62,200 bases of DNA from JAITWN01 sp964388175 (GTDB taxonomy: Bacteria > Pseudomonadota > Gammaproteobacteria > SZUA-140). The notes under the pieces were generated by a model, which ran no database searches, was not told where the DNA came from, and saw nothing but the letters and a program-made list of their open reading frames with translations. The position numbers and the translations under genes were made by a program. Positions within the stretch are counted from its first letter, which is position 1. Every line of letters starts with the position of its first letter. Shown here piece after piece: positions 19,796 to 30,334 of this stretch. The DNA is taken from positions 1 through 62,200 of the forward strand of contig CAYLYS010000006.1 in assembly GCA_964388175.1 (NCBI GenBank), written 5' to 3'.

Positions 19796-21265
19796 ATGGC
19801 GATAATCTCTTCGGGAATCGGCAGCGGCCTTGATATCAACTCGCTGGTCACCCAGCTGGTGGAGGCGCAGCGAGCGCCCCAGCAGCAGCGGCTCGACGTG
19901 CGCGAGGCGCGGCTGCAGGCAAGGCTGTCGGGCTACGGCACTTTGCAGAGCGCGCTTTCCTCGCTGCAGCAGTCGCTGATTCCGCTGCGCGCGCAGACGG
20001 CGTTCGAAACCCGTGGCGTGAGCGTCGGCAATGCCGATGTGCTCAGCGCCGTCGCCGGTTCCGGCGTCGCCGGCAGTCATCAGGTCAAGGTCGATGCGCT
20101 CGCCACCGCCCAGCGCATCGTCAGCGACAGTGCGCTGGAGCAGGCGCGCTTCACTTCCCCCGGGGATGTGCTCGGCACGGGAACGCTCACTTTCAGCTTC
20201 GGTACCACCACGCTGAATGAAGACGGCTATGCCTTCAGCGCCGATGCCGCGCGCAAGACGCACAGCGTCACCATCACCGACGGCAGCCTGAACGGCATCC
20301 GCGATGCCATCAACCAGGCCAATATCGGTGTGCAGGCATCGCTCGTCTACGACGGCACGCATTACCGGCTGGCGCTCGCTGCCAGCGAGACCGGCGCCGC
20401 CAACAGCATGCAGATCACCGCGCAGGATGCCGACGGCAATGACAGCGACGCCGCCGGCCTGTCGCTGCTCGCGTTCAATGCCGATGCCAGGCATATGCAG
20501 CAGACCCAGGCGGCGGGCGATACCGCCGGTCTGGTGATCGACGGCATCGCCATCAGCAGTGCCAGCAATGTGCTCAGCGGCATCGTTTCCGGCGTCGACA
20601 TCACGCTGCGCGCGCCGGGGGAAAGCAGCATCACGCTCACTCCCGACGACAAGGCGGCCATCGATGCCGTCGCCAATTTCGTCGACAAATACAACGCGCT
20701 GATCGGCGCGATGAACAGCCTGTCGAGCTTCGACGTCGAGACCGGCATCGCCGGGCAGCTCAATGGCGATCACGTGCTGCGCTCGGTGGAATCGCAGCTG
20801 CGGCGCGCGCTGAACCAGATGAGCTTCGATGGCGGCGCCGGTTTCCGCCATCTCGCCGAAATCGGCATTACCCACAGCGTCGAGGACGGCACCATGGTGC
20901 TCGACCGCGAACGCCTGCAGCAGGTGCTGACGGAGGACCGCGCCGGCGTGGTGACGCTGTTCGCCGGGAGTCCGGCGGAAGACGGCGGCAGGATCGGCGG
21001 CATCGCCGCCGGTCTCGACCGCACGCTGTCGGCGCTGTTGTCGCGCGACGGCATTTTCACCGCCGCGACCGAGAGCCTCAACGTCAATATCCGCGACATC
21101 GCCCGTCAGCGCGAGCTGCTCGAACTGCGCACGCTCGCTTTCGAGGAGCGCACACGCACGCAGTTCAGCCTGATGGACGCGCTGGTCGGGCAATTGCGCT
21201 CGACCAGCGATTTTCTGATGCAGCAGATCGACAACCTGCCGACGATCGGCCGGTCGAACAACTAA
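19796..21265 (+). CDS. fliD: Filament cap protein FliD (HAP2)
   Basis: A 489-residue cap protein that guides flagellin polymerisation at the filament tip. The N-terminus (SSGIGSGLDINSLVTQLVEA, residues 4-23) and the C-terminus (LVGQLRSTSDFLMQQIDNL) are typical. GAGGA lies ten bases before the ATG. It heads an operon with fliS, fliT and a PilZ-like gene. No flaG lies between fliC and fliD. Confidence 0.95.
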   Translation: MAIISSGIGSGLDINSLVTQLVEAQRAPQQQRLDVREARLQARLSGYGTLQSALSSLQQSLIPLRAQTAFETRGVSVGNADVLSAVAGSGVAGSHQVKVDALATAQRIVSDSALEQARFTSPGDVLGTGTLTFSFGTTTLNEDGYAFSADAARKTHSVTITDGSLNGIRDAINQANIGVQASLVYDGTHYRLALAASETGAANSMQITAQDADGNDSDAAGLSLLAFNADARHMQQTQAAGDTAGLVIDGIAISSASNVLSGIVSGVDITLRAPGESSITLTPDDKAAIDAVANFVDKYNALIGAMNSLSSFDVETGIAGQLNGDHVLRSVESQLRRALNQMSFDGGAGFRHLAEIGITHSVEDGTMVLDRERLQQVLTEDRAGVVTLFAGSPAEDGGRIGGIAAGLDRTLSALLSRDGIFTAATESLNVNIRDIARQRELLELRTLAFEERTRTQFSLMDALVGQLRSTSDFLMQQIDNLPTIGRSNN

Positions 21266-21304
21266 GCAGACGGATTCATACCAGTCACTCAAGGAGAAGC
21301 AACG

Positions 21305-21724
21305 ATGACGCAGGCGATCGTGAACAGCCCGGTTCGGGGTTATCGCAAACAGGGACTCAAGGAAGTCGTGGATAACGCCAGTCCGCACGCACTGATCAAG
21401 ATGCTGATGGAGGGCGCACTCGACCGCATCGCCTCGGCCAAGGGTTTCATGGAGCGCGGCGTGATCGCGGAAAAGGGCGCTCAGATCAGCTGGGCGATCT
21501 CGATCATCGACGGGCTGCGGGTGAGCCTCGACAAATCCGCAGGCGGCGAGCTGGCGGAGAATCTCGAACGGCTGTACGACTACATGATGTCGCGTCTGCT
21601 CGATGCCAACATCAAGAACGAACCGGCCTATCTCGATGAAGTCGCCGGGTTGCTGCGCGAGGTGAAGGGCGCCTGGGATGCGATTCCCGACGCGCTCGCC
21701 AATCCGGGCGGGACGCGCGGATGA
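21305..21724 (+). CDS. fliS: Flagellin export chaperone FliS
   Basis: A 139-residue helical chaperone that binds the C-terminus of flagellin before export. Family features are SPHALIKMLMEGALDRIASA and ISWAISIIDGLRVSLD, followed by LAENLERLYDYMMSRL. AAGGAG precedes the ATG. The stop overlaps the fliT start (ATGA). Confidence 0.93.
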   Translation: MTQAIVNSPVRGYRKQGLKEVVDNASPHALIKMLMEGALDRIASAKGFMERGVIAEKGAQISWAISIIDGLRVSLDKSAGGELAENLERLYDYMMSRLLDANIKNEPAYLDEVAGLLREVKGAWDAIPDALANPGGTRG

Positions 21725-22005
21725 GCACGGCGGTCAGCGATCCATTCCTGTATTGCAGCCTGCGCATGCTGGAAGCGGCGCGCGCCGGCGAATGGGAAGC
21801 GCTGATCGAGCTGGAGGAGAGGCGCCGCGCCCTGACGTCCGCGGACGAGGCGCGGCCCGATGCCGAGCGTCTGCGCCGGCTGTTGCAGATCAACGATGAG
21901 ATCATTGTGCTCAGCGCGCAGCATCGCGACGAGCTGATGCGCGCCTTCAACAGCAATCGGCAGCAGAAACGCGCGGCCGGCGCTTATTCCGGATTGCACC
22001 GCTAG
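21721..22005 (+). CDS. fliT: FliT-like flagellar chaperone
   Basis: A 94-residue, mostly helical protein translationally coupled to fliS through an ATGA overlap. FliT proteins chaperone FliD and are poorly conserved in sequence; the assignment rests on size, helical pattern (EWEALIELEERRRAL, LRRLLQINDEIIVLSAQHRD) and the fliD-fliS-fliT order. Confidence 0.75.
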   Translation: MSTAVSDPFLYCSLRMLEAARAGEWEALIELEERRRALTSADEARPDAERLRRLLQINDEIIVLSAQHRDELMRAFNSNRQQKRAAGAYSGLHR

Positions 22006-22128
22006 CGGTTCGTTTTGGCGGCTCATCGGGCCGCTCATCTTTCCGCCTTGCTGTTTCCTCTTGCCGTTTCCCTGCCGTTATGCCGGCATCATGTTGTCTA
22101 TGGGAGACGGATCTTGTATTGTCTGCGC

Positions 22129-22746
22129 ATGAACGATGCGGACACGGCAGCACTGAGCGAGGCTCTGTACTACGAGGACCGCCTGCCCATGCGCTGGCAG
22201 GAGTCGATCGAACCGCCTGCGCCCGTCGAGTTTCTCGCGCTCAATCGCCACAATGAGCAGATCCTGCGGCATCTCGCCGTCATCGATGAATTCCGTACCG
22301 AAGGCGCGGACGAGGACGGGCACGCCGCGCATCATGCCGGCCACCACGACAATCAGCGGCTGGAATTCAAGATCGACGTGCTCATCGACATGGTGGCGGA
22401 ACTGCTCGGCCGCGAGCTGGTGCTGCCCGAAGCGATGCCCGTGCACCTGGGCGCCGATTTCATGCAGTGGCGCAGTCCGGCCGGCGCAGTCCGGCCGGCG
22501 CCGGGGCGCCTGCTGCGCGTCGAGATCTATCTGAACCGCCGGTATCCGAATCCGCTGGCGCTGTTCGGCACGGTGGAATCGGTGCAGCCGCCTGATGGAA
22601 ACGGCGGAGAAGACGGCGGGGTGCTGGTCAGCCTGCGCTACCGCGGTGTCGGCGCCGGGCTGCGCAGCGCGCTGGAGCGGGTGATATTCCGCCAGCACCG
22701 CCGCCTGATCGCCCTGGCGCGGGAATCGGCGCGCCGACCCGACTGA
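22129..22746 (+). CDS. Atypical PilZ-domain protein of the flagellar locus
   Basis: A 205-residue protein between fliT and fleQ. It resembles the atypical PilZ proteins found at the same position in Xanthomonadales flagellar clusters: an N-terminal helical region (LALNRHNEQILRHLAVIDEF, then a His-rich insert near residues 65-75) and a C-terminal beta domain ending LERVIFRQHRRLIALARES. The classical c-di-GMP ligands RxxxR and D/NxSxxG are not evident, so it may act by protein contact rather than by binding the nucleotide. The ATG at 22129 is chosen because the upstream frame has no family-like sequence. Confidence 0.6.
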   Translation: MNDADTAALSEALYYEDRLPMRWQESIEPPAPVEFLALNRHNEQILRHLAVIDEFRTEGADEDGHAAHHAGHHDNQRLEFKIDVLIDMVAELLGRELVLPEAMPVHLGADFMQWRSPAGAVRPAPGRLLRVEIYLNRRYPNPLALFGTVESVQPPDGNGGEDGGVLVSLRYRGVGAGLRSALERVIFRQHRRLIALARESARRPD

Positions 22747-22810
22747 ACCCGGCAGCGAAAGAAACAGGTCAAGCGCACTATGTAAGCGAGATGCAGGAGG
22801 CGGCGGTTTT

Positions 22811-22839
22811 TTGACGGCGCAGACGGAAAGGACTAGTCT
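22811..22839 (+). promoter_or_regulatory. Sigma-70-like promoter for fleQ
   Basis: TTGACG and TAGTCT are separated by 17 bases, about 95 bases before the fleQ start. No sigma-54 box is seen here, which fits fleQ being the top of the hierarchy. Confidence 0.45.
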
Positions 22840-22932
22840 GTGGCGGTGCCGCGTTGGCCATTGTCCCGATCCAAGACAATAAATACAAAGAGCTGGTCTT
22901 ACCACATTCACCAGAGACTGGAAAAGGGGAGC

Positions 22933-24369
<1,437 letters not shown>

Positions 24370-24428
24370 TTTTGACTCCGACGCTTTTGTCTCGAATTAA
24401 GCTTTTGTATTAAAAGATAAAATAAAAT

Positions 24429-24446
24429 ACGGCATATAAGTTGCTA
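24429..24446 (+). promoter_or_regulatory. Sigma-54 promoter for fleSR
   Basis: CGGCAT-ATAAG-TTGCT has GG at 24431 and GC at 24443 (exact 12-base offset). It lies in an AT-rich island about 70 bases upstream of fleS and fits FleQ-dependent expression of the two-component pair. Confidence 0.7.
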
Positions 24447-24513
24447 TCTGTTCTGGCGACCAGACCGGACCCGACGCGGGTTCGGCGTGAGCGAGTGACA
24501 GAGGCGACACCGT

Positions 24514-25856
24514 ATGAGTCCATCTCTTGAGTTCCCGGGCCCTTCGGGCCTGGCGCAGCGGGCGGAAGATCCCGAACTGCGCCGCATCCTCGATGCCCTG
24601 CCGGCCGGCGTGGTGGTGATCGACGGGACGGGTCGGGTCGAGAACTGCAACGCCGCCGCCTGCGCACTGCTGGGAGAACCGCTGCACGGCGTCCTCTGGC
24701 GTACCGTCGTGGAACGCGCGCTGCCCGGCGGCGCGCCAGCCGCGGCCGGCATGGACGGCGTCACCCTGGCGGGTGGACGCCAGGTCACCGTGGCCACCGC
24801 GCCGCTCGGCGGCAGAGCCGGTCAGCTCGTCCTGCTCAGCGACGTCACCGAAACGAAAGCGGTACATGCCCTCATCGAACGTCAGCAGCGCCTGTTTTCC
24901 CTGGGCGAAATGCTTGCCTCGCTGTCCCATCAGATCCGCACGCCGCTGGCGTCCGCATTGCTCTACGTTTCACAGCTCGAACACACCGCGCTCGGTGACG
25001 ACACCCGGCGGCGCTGCGTCGGCAAGCTGCGCGGCTGCATCGATCACGTCAACCGCCTGACCCGCGACATGCTGGCTTTCGCCGGCGGCGGCGTGCTCAG
25101 CACCGCCGAGTTCGACGTATCCGCGCTGCTCGCCGATTTCCGCGAACTGTCCGCCGCGCTGCTGGCGGGCGGGCACTGCCGTCTCGACATCATCGACCAC
25201 AGCGACGGGGCGCGTATCGACGGCAATCGCGATGCGCTGCTGACGGTGNNNNNNNNNNNNNNNNNNNNNNNNNNNNNNNNNNNNNNNNNNNNNNNNNNNN
25301 NNNNNNNNNNNNNNNNNNNNNNNNNNNNNNNNNNNNNNNNNNNNNNNNCGACCACAGCGACGGGGCGCGTATCGACGGCAATCGCGATGCGCTGCTGACG
25401 GTGCTGCAGAACATGCTCGAAAACGCCGTTCACGCCTGTGCCCAGGCCAGTGCCCAAGCCAGCGCCCAGCGCGCCGGACATGACGCCGGACACATCCGTC
25501 TGCTCATCCGCCGCGTCGGCGCCGCATCCGGCGGCGATGCCGTCGAAATCACGCTCAGCGACGATGGTGGCGGCATCCCGCGCGCACTGCGCAGCCGCGT
25601 GCTGGAACCGTTCTTCACCACCAAGCCGCAGGGCACCGGGCTCGGGCTGGCGGTGGCGCGCGCGGTGGCGCAGGCGCATCGGGGCGTGCTGTGGATCGAT
25701 TCCGAAGAGGGCGTGGGGACGACGGTCGGCATGCGTCTGCCCCTGCATCTTTCCGCGCATCTGCCTGCGCATCTTCCGGTGTCGCGGGCGTCGGCATCGC
25801 TGCATCCGCTGCCGATCGCTGCCGCCGATGCCGAACTGCGGAGGAACGCCGGATGA
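24514..25856 (+). CDS. fleS: Flagellar sensor histidine kinase FleS (interrupted by an assembly gap)
   Basis: A soluble sensor kinase for FleR. A PAS-like domain (about 20-115) is followed by the H-box SLSHQIRTPLA with phosphorylatable H139, and after the gap by the ATP-binding N box (LQNMLENAVHA), G1 (DDGGGIP), F (EPFFTTK) and G2 (GTGLGL) boxes. The run of 100 N at 25249-25348 is flanked by two identical 55-base segments; deleting the Ns and one copy (155 bases) restores a continuous frame of 395 residues, close to the 402 of P. aeruginosa FleS. No membrane segment is present. 12-bp repeats encode QASA/QASA and three HLxA-like units. The stop overlaps the fleR start. Confidence 0.92.
25194..25403. 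repeat. 55-bp direct duplication flanking a 100-N gap (assembly artefact)
   Basis: Bases 25194-25248 and 25349-25403 are identical. They are the two ends of adjoining contigs that overlap but were joined with a standard 100-N spacer (25249-25348). The fleS frame is continuous once one copy and the Ns are removed. Confidence 0.95.
25440..25475 (+). repeat. 12-bp tandem repeat in fleS (three units)
   Basis: GCCCAGGCCAGT, GCCCAAGCCAGC and GCCCAGCGCGCC follow each other, encoding AQAS, AQAS and AQRA in a loop of the kinase ATP-binding domain. Confidence 0.8.
25746..25781 (+). repeat. Second 12-bp tandem repeat in fleS (three units)
   Basis: CATCTTTCCGCG, CATCTGCCTGCG and CATCTTCCGGTG encode HLSA, HLPA and HLPV in the C-terminal tail of FleS, beyond the kinase domain. 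Confidence 0.8.
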
Positions 25857-27247
25857 GCGACAGACCGATGCTGCTGCTGGTCGAGGACGAACCCAGCTTG
25901 CGCGAAGCCCTGTGCGATACGCTGGAACTCGCCGGCTATGCCGTGACGACCGCCGGCAACGGTGTCGAGGCCGCCGCCGTGCTGGCCGACCCCGCCGTCC
26001 GCGATGGTATCGCCATGATCGTCAGCGACGTGCAGATGACGCCGATGGACGGCCATGCGCTGCTCGCCCACATCCGCACGCACTGCCCCGAGATACCGGT
26101 ACTGTTGATGACCGCCTACGGCACCATCCAGAAAGCGGTCGAAGCGATGCAGGCGGGCGCTGTCGATTATCTGGTCAAGCCCTTCGACGCCGCTGCGCTG
26201 CTCGATACGGTGGCGCGGCACATCTGCGCCGAGACCGCGACGCAGGACGATATGGTCAGCGTCGATCAGCGCAGCCGCTATCTCGCCGCGCTGGCGCGCC
26301 GCGTCGCCGGCACCGACGCCACCGTCATGATCACCGGCGAGAGCGGCGTCGGCAAGGAAGTGCTGGCGCGCTACATCCATCGCAATTCCGCCCGCGCGCA
26401 GGGTCCGTTCGTCGCCATCAACTGCGCGGCGATCCCCGAGAACATGCTGGAAGCGACGCTGTTCGGCTACGAGAAGGGCGCTTTCACCGGCGCCTATGCC
26501 GCCATGCCGGGCAAGTTCGAGCAGGCCCAGCACGGCACGCTGCTGCTCGACGAAATCTCGGAAATGGATCTCGGTCTGCAGGCCAAGCTGCTGCGAGTAT
26601 TGCAGGAGCGCGAGGTGGAACGGCTCGGCGGGCGCCGTCCGGTCGAACTCGACGTGCGCGTGCTGGCGACCTCGAACCGCGTGCTGCGCGAGGAAGTCGC
26701 CGCCGGCCGTTTCCGCGAGGATCTTTTCTACCGCCTGAACGTGTTCCCGCTGCATCTGCCCGCGCTGCGCGAACGTGTCGAGGACATCGCGCCGATGGCG
26801 CGCCGTCTGCTGGCGCGCAGTGCGCGGGCGCAGGGACGGACGGTGCCGCGCCTGGCGGAAGCGGCGCAGGCGCGTCTGCTCGCCCACGGCTGGCCGGGCA
26901 ATGTGCGCGAACTCGACAACGTGCTGCAGCGGGCGCTGATCCTGCAGGACGGCGCCGTCATCGGCGCGGAGGATCTGCAGTTCGAGAGCTGCGACGGCGC
27001 GCTGCACGCGACGCTGTCCGCCACGGTTGCGGCGGCGCAAGAGGGTCATGCCGCCGCTCAGGATACGGGTTTGGGTACGGGCTTGGGCGAGGAGCTGCGC
27101 GGCCGTGAGCAGCAGCTGCTGGTGGATACGCTGCGCGCGGTCAGCGGCAGCCGCAAGGCGGCGGCCGAGCGCCTCGGCATCAGCGAGCGCACGCTGCGCT
27201 ACAAGCTGGCGAGGATCAGGAAGGCGGGCGTCGAGGTGCCGGCCTGA
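25853..27247 (+). CDS. fleR: Flagellar response regulator FleR (sigma-54 activator)
   Basis: A 464-residue NtrC-type regulator, the partner of FleS. The receiver domain is intact, with phospho-acceptor D59 (IVSDVQM), the acidic pocket ED at 11-12 and K109. The AAA+ domain carries Walker A GESGVGKE (about 162-169), the GAFTGA loop (209-214) and Walker B LLLDE. A Fis-type helix-turn-helix lies near the C-terminus (RKAAAERLGISERTLRYKL). Translation is coupled to fleS by an ATGA overlap. In Pseudomonas this pair activates the third tier (flgB, flgF, fliK operons). A short 12-bp repeat encodes TGLG-TGLG in the interdomain linker. Confidence 0.95.
   Translation: MSDRPMLLLVEDEPSLREALCDTLELAGYAVTTAGNGVEAAAVLADPAVRDGIAMIVSDVQMTPMDGHALLAHIRTHCPEIPVLLMTAYGTIQKAVEAMQAGAVDYLVKPFDAAALLDTVARHICAETATQDDMVSVDQRSRYLAALARRVAGTDATVMITGESGVGKEVLARYIHRNSARAQGPFVAINCAAIPENMLEATLFGYEKGAFTGAYAAMPGKFEQAQHGTLLLDEISEMDLGLQAKLLRVLQEREVERLGGRRPVELDVRVLATSNRVLREEVAAGRFREDLFYRLNVFPLHLPALRERVEDIAPMARRLLARSARAQGRTVPRLAEAAQARLLAHGWPGNVRELDNVLQRALILQDGAVIGAEDLQFESCDGALHATLSATVAAAQEGHAAAQDTGLGTGLGEELRGREQQLLVDTLRAVSGSRKAAAERLGISERTLRYKLARIRKAGVEVPA
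27065..27088 (+). repeat. 12-bp tandem repeat in fleR linker (two units)
   Basis: ACGGGTTTGGGT and ACGGGCTTGGGC encode TGLG twice in the linker between the AAA+ and helix-turn-helix domains. Confidence 0.7.
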
Positions 27248-27248
27248 T

Positions 27249-27264
27249 GGGCGCGAAGTTTGCA
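27249..27264 (+). promoter_or_regulatory. Sigma-54 promoter for fliEFGHIJ
   Basis: GGGCGC-GAAGT-TTGCA has GG at 27250 and GC at 27262, a 12-base offset, about 90 bases before fliE and overlapping the fleR stop region. Its -12 element lies in the first copy of an 11-bp tandem repeat. Confidence 0.55.
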
Positions 27265-27276
27265 TGAAGTTTGCAT
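27255..27276. repeat. 11-bp exact tandem repeat overlapping the fliE promoter
   Basis: GAAGTTTGCAT occurs twice in a row. Each copy contains a TTTGC -12-like element, but only the first copy has a correctly spaced -24 element upstream. Confidence 0.85.
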
Positions 27277-27353
27277 AAGGGATGTCTGCATAAGATGAGC
27301 AGTTCGGAAACTTGACGCGATGACGGCCCGAAACAGGAACAGGGGGACGGACG

Positions 27354-27671
27354 ATGAGTGAAATCGGCTCGGCACAACTGCTATCCCAGCTCAGATCGAT
27401 GGCCGCCGCCGCCGGCAGCGGACAGGCGGAACTGCCCGCGGGCGTCGACCGCGTCAAATTTTCCGAACTGCTGATGCAGGCGGTCGACCACGTCAACGAG
27501 TCCCAGCAGACCGTGAGCACTATGCGCACCGAGTTTCAGCAGGGCGGGCAGGTCGATCTCGCCGAGATCATGATCGCATCGCAGAAATCGAGCATCGAAT
27601 TCCAGCTCCTGATGCAGGTACGCAACCGCTTCATCAATGCGTACCAGGAAATCATGAGCATGCAGATCTAG
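27354..27671 (+). CDS. fliE: Flagellar MS-ring/rod junction protein FliE
   Basis: A 105-residue protein joining the FliF ring to the rod. The C-terminal signature is clear: IASQKSSIEFQLLMQVRNRF then INAYQEIMSMQI. Length matches the family (about 104). It is the first gene of fliEFGHIJ under a sigma-54 promoter. Confidence 0.96.
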   Translation: MSEIGSAQLLSQLRSMAAAAGSGQAELPAGVDRVKFSELLMQAVDHVNESQQTVSTMRTEFQQGGQVDLAEIMIASQKSSIEFQLLMQVRNRFINAYQEIMSMQI

Positions 27672-27681
27672 GGAGTGACAT

Positions 27682-29298
27682 ATGGCGGTCGTCAAATCAG
27701 AGAATGTCGTGTTTTCCGCCCGTGGCTTCTACGGCCTGCCGCTGTTGCGCCAGTTCGGCCTGATGGCCGGGCTCGCCGCCAGCGTGGCGCTCGGCGTGGC
27801 CGTGGTGCTGTGGTCGCAGACGCCCGACTATCGCATGCTGTACAGCAATCTGAGCACGCAGGATTCCGCCGCCATCGTCGAATCGCTGCAGAAGGCGGGC
27901 ATACCCTATTCCCTCGGCGACGGCGCCGCGACCATCATGGTGCCGGAGAAGAGTGTGCATGAAGCCCGCCTCAAGCTGGCCGGCGAGGGCCTGCCGCGCG
28001 GCGCCGGTACCGGCTTCGAACTGCTCGACAAGCAGAAGGGCTTCGGCGTCAGCCAGTTCATGGAGAATGCGCGCTATCAGCGCGCGCTCGAGGGCGAGCT
28101 GGCGCTGACCATCGCTTCGGTTCACGCCGTGCGCGCCGCGCGCGTGCATCTCGCCATTCCCAAGCAGACCGCTTTCGCGCGCAATCAGAAACAGCCCACG
28201 GCCTCGGTGATGGTGGATCTTTTCCCCGGCCGCAGCCTCAATGAAGCCCAGGCCGCGGCGATCAGCCACATGGTCGCCGCCAGCATTCCCAATCTCGACG
28301 TCGATCAGGTGACCATCGTCGATCAGCAGGGCCGTTTGCTCACCGCCAACGAAGGCGACGGCGAGATGCGCCTGAGCGGCACCCAGTTCGAATACCGCAA
28401 GCGGCTCGAGGAGTACTACATCCGCCGCATCGAGGACATCCTCACGCCGATCGTCGGCGCCGGCGCGGTCAAGGCGCAGGTCAGCGCCGACATCGATTTC
28501 ACCGTCACCGAACAGACCCAGGAGACCTTCGCGCCCGACCAGCGCGCGGTCCGGAGCGAACAGCTGGTGGAGGAGAGCGTCAGCGGCGGCCGCCTGCCGT
28601 TCGGCATCCCCGGCAGTCTGTCCAATCAGCCGCCGCCGGACGGCGCGGTGGGCGAAGAGAGCGCCGGTACGAGCGCTGGTACGAGCGGCAGCAGCTCGCG
28701 GCGCAACGTCCGCAACTACGAAATCGACAAGACCATCAGCCACAGCCGCATGAGCGGCGGCGTCGTGCGCCGGCTGTCGGCCGCCGTCGTCGTCGATCAC
28801 CGCACTTCCGTCAACGAGGAAGGCGCCGCCGTGCGCACCTCGCTCGCCGAGGACGAAGTGGAGCGCATCACCCAGCTCGTGCGCGAGGCCGTCGGTTTCG
28901 ATGCCGAGCGCGGCGACAGCGTCAATGTCGTCAACGCACCGTTCACTCAGTTGCCGGAGGCCGAGCCGCTGGCCGAACCTTCGCCGCTGGCCGCCATCGA
29001 TATCCGCGGGCTGCTCAAGCAGGGGCTCGCCGTAGTGGTCGTGCTGCTGCTCATCTTCGGCGTGCTGCGGCCGGTGCTGCGCGAGCTGGCGAGCAAGGGC
29101 CGCGTCGTTCCGGCGCCGGCACCGGCACTGCCGCAGGGCGCGCTGGCGGAAGATCAGCTCACGCTCGGCGGCGGCGGTCGCCAGGCCCTGCCCGCGGGAC
29201 AGAATTTCGAGACCAACCTCGAGGCGGCGCGTACGCTGGCCGCGCAGGATCCCAAGCGTGTGGCGCAGGTGGTCAGGAACTGGGTGACGGCGGAATAG
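27682..29298 (+). CDS. fliF: Flagellar MS-ring protein FliF
   Basis: A 538-residue inner-membrane protein forming the MS-ring. The first transmembrane helix (about 20-45) is followed by the YscJ-like periplasmic domain (MLYSNLSTQDSAAIVESLQK and AARVHLAIPKQTAF), and the second helix lies near 450-468 (AVVVVLLLIFGVLRPVL). The cytoplasmic tail (about 470-538, ending RVAQVVRNWVTAE) binds FliG. A GGGAG ribosome site precedes the ATG. A 12-bp duplication encodes AGTSAGTS in the periplasmic linker near residue 330. Confidence 0.96.
   Translation: MAVVKSENVVFSARGFYGLPLLRQFGLMAGLAASVALGVAVVLWSQTPDYRMLYSNLSTQDSAAIVESLQKAGIPYSLGDGAATIMVPEKSVHEARLKLAGEGLPRGAGTGFELLDKQKGFGVSQFMENARYQRALEGELALTIASVHAVRAARVHLAIPKQTAFARNQKQPTASVMVDLFPGRSLNEAQAAAISHMVAASIPNLDVDQVTIVDQQGRLLTANEGDGEMRLSGTQFEYRKRLEEYYIRRIEDILTPIVGAGAVKAQVSADIDFTVTEQTQETFAPDQRAVRSEQLVEESVSGGRLPFGIPGSLSNQPPPDGAVGEESAGTSAGTSGSSSRRNVRNYEIDKTISHSRMSGGVVRRLSAAVVVDHRTSVNEEGAAVRTSLAEDEVERITQLVREAVGFDAERGDSVNVVNAPFTQLPEAEPLAEPSPLAAIDIRGLLKQGLAVVVVLLLIFGVLRPVLRELASKGRVVPAPAPALPQGALAEDQLTLGGGGRQALPAGQNFETNLEAARTLAAQDPKRVAQVVRNWVTAE
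28663..28686 (+). repeat. 12-bp tandem repeat in fliF (two units)
   Basis: GCCGGTACGAGC and GCTGGTACGAGC encode AGTS twice in the low-complexity linker of the FliF periplasmic region. Confidence 0.75.
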
Positions 29299-29305
29299 GA
29301 CAGGC

Positions 29306-30334
29306 ATGAGCGCACTCGATAAAAAGAAGCAGGTGAGCGCCAGCATCAGCGGCATCGACCGCGCCGCCATTCTGCTGCTCAGCATCGGCGAGCAGAACGC
29401 GGCGGAAGTGCTCAGGCTCATCGGCCCGAAGGAAGTGCACAAGGTCAGCACCGCCATGGCCGGCCTGCGCCAGGTCTCGACCGAGCAGGCCAATTCGGTG
29501 CTGCGCGAATTCGTCGATGCCGTCGACAAGGAAACCTCCTATGGCGTCGGCTCGCATGAATATCTGCGCAACGTACTGATCAAGGCGCTGGGCGAGGAAC
29601 GCGCCGGCAATATTCTCGAACGCGTACTGACGGTCGAGGAGTCCTCCGGACTGGAACAGCTCAAGTGGATGGATGCCCGCGCCATCGTCGAAGTGGTGAA
29701 GATGGAGCATCCGCAGATCATCGCCGTCGTGCTGTCCTACCTCGACAGCGAACAGGCGGCCGAGGTGCTGGCGCAGCTGCCGGAGAAACTGCGCGGCGAC
29801 GTGCTGCTGCGCGTGGCCGTGCTCGATCGCCTGCAGCCCATGGCCCTGCAGGAGCTCAACCGCGTCATCGAGGAGCAGTTCCTCGGCAACTCCGCGGCCA
29901 AGTCCTCTGGTCTCGGCGGCATCAAGGTCGCCGCCAACATCCTCAATCTGATGGAGCCTTCGCTCGAAGGCGCGATCATGGAACAGGTCAGCGAGTACAA
30001 CACCGACCTCGCCGGTCGCATCCAGGACCTGATGTTCGTGTTCGACGACCTCGCCGAAATCGGCGATCGCGATGTCCAGATGCTGCTGCGCGAGGTTGCC
30101 TCCGACACGCTGGTGCTGGCGATGAAGGGTGCGGACGAGGCGCTCAAGGAGAAGATCTTCAGGAACATGTCGAAGCGCGCCGGCGAGATGCTGCGCGACG
30201 ATCTGGAAGCGAAGGGGCCGGTGCGTCTGAGCGAAGTCGAGGCGGCGCAGAAGGAAATCCTGGCGGTGGCCAGACGTCTGTCCGAATCCGGCGAAATCGC
30301 CCTGGGAGGCAAGGGTGGAGAAGAATACCTTTAA
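29306..30334 (+). CDS. fliG: Flagellar switch protein FliG
   Basis: A 342-residue rotor protein that couples stator ion flow to torque. Recognisable parts are the N-terminal FliF-binding domain (IDRAAILLLSIGEQNAAEVL), the middle domain (MEHPQIIAVVLSYLDSEQAA, including the EHPQ motif that binds FliM) and the C-terminal torque helix (LVLAMKGADEALKEKIFRNM) with its charged residues. It overlaps fliH by 20 bases. Confidence 0.97.
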   Translation: MSALDKKKQVSASISGIDRAAILLLSIGEQNAAEVLRLIGPKEVHKVSTAMAGLRQVSTEQANSVLREFVDAVDKETSYGVGSHEYLRNVLIKALGEERAGNILERVLTVEESSGLEQLKWMDARAIVEVVKMEHPQIIAVVLSYLDSEQAAEVLAQLPEKLRGDVLLRVAVLDRLQPMALQELNRVIEEQFLGNSAAKSSGLGGIKVAANILNLMEPSLEGAIMEQVSEYNTDLAGRIQDLMFVFDDLAEIGDRDVQMLLREVASDTLVLAMKGADEALKEKIFRNMSKRAGEMLRDDLEAKGPVRLSEVEAAQKEILAVARRLSESGEIALGGKGGEEYL

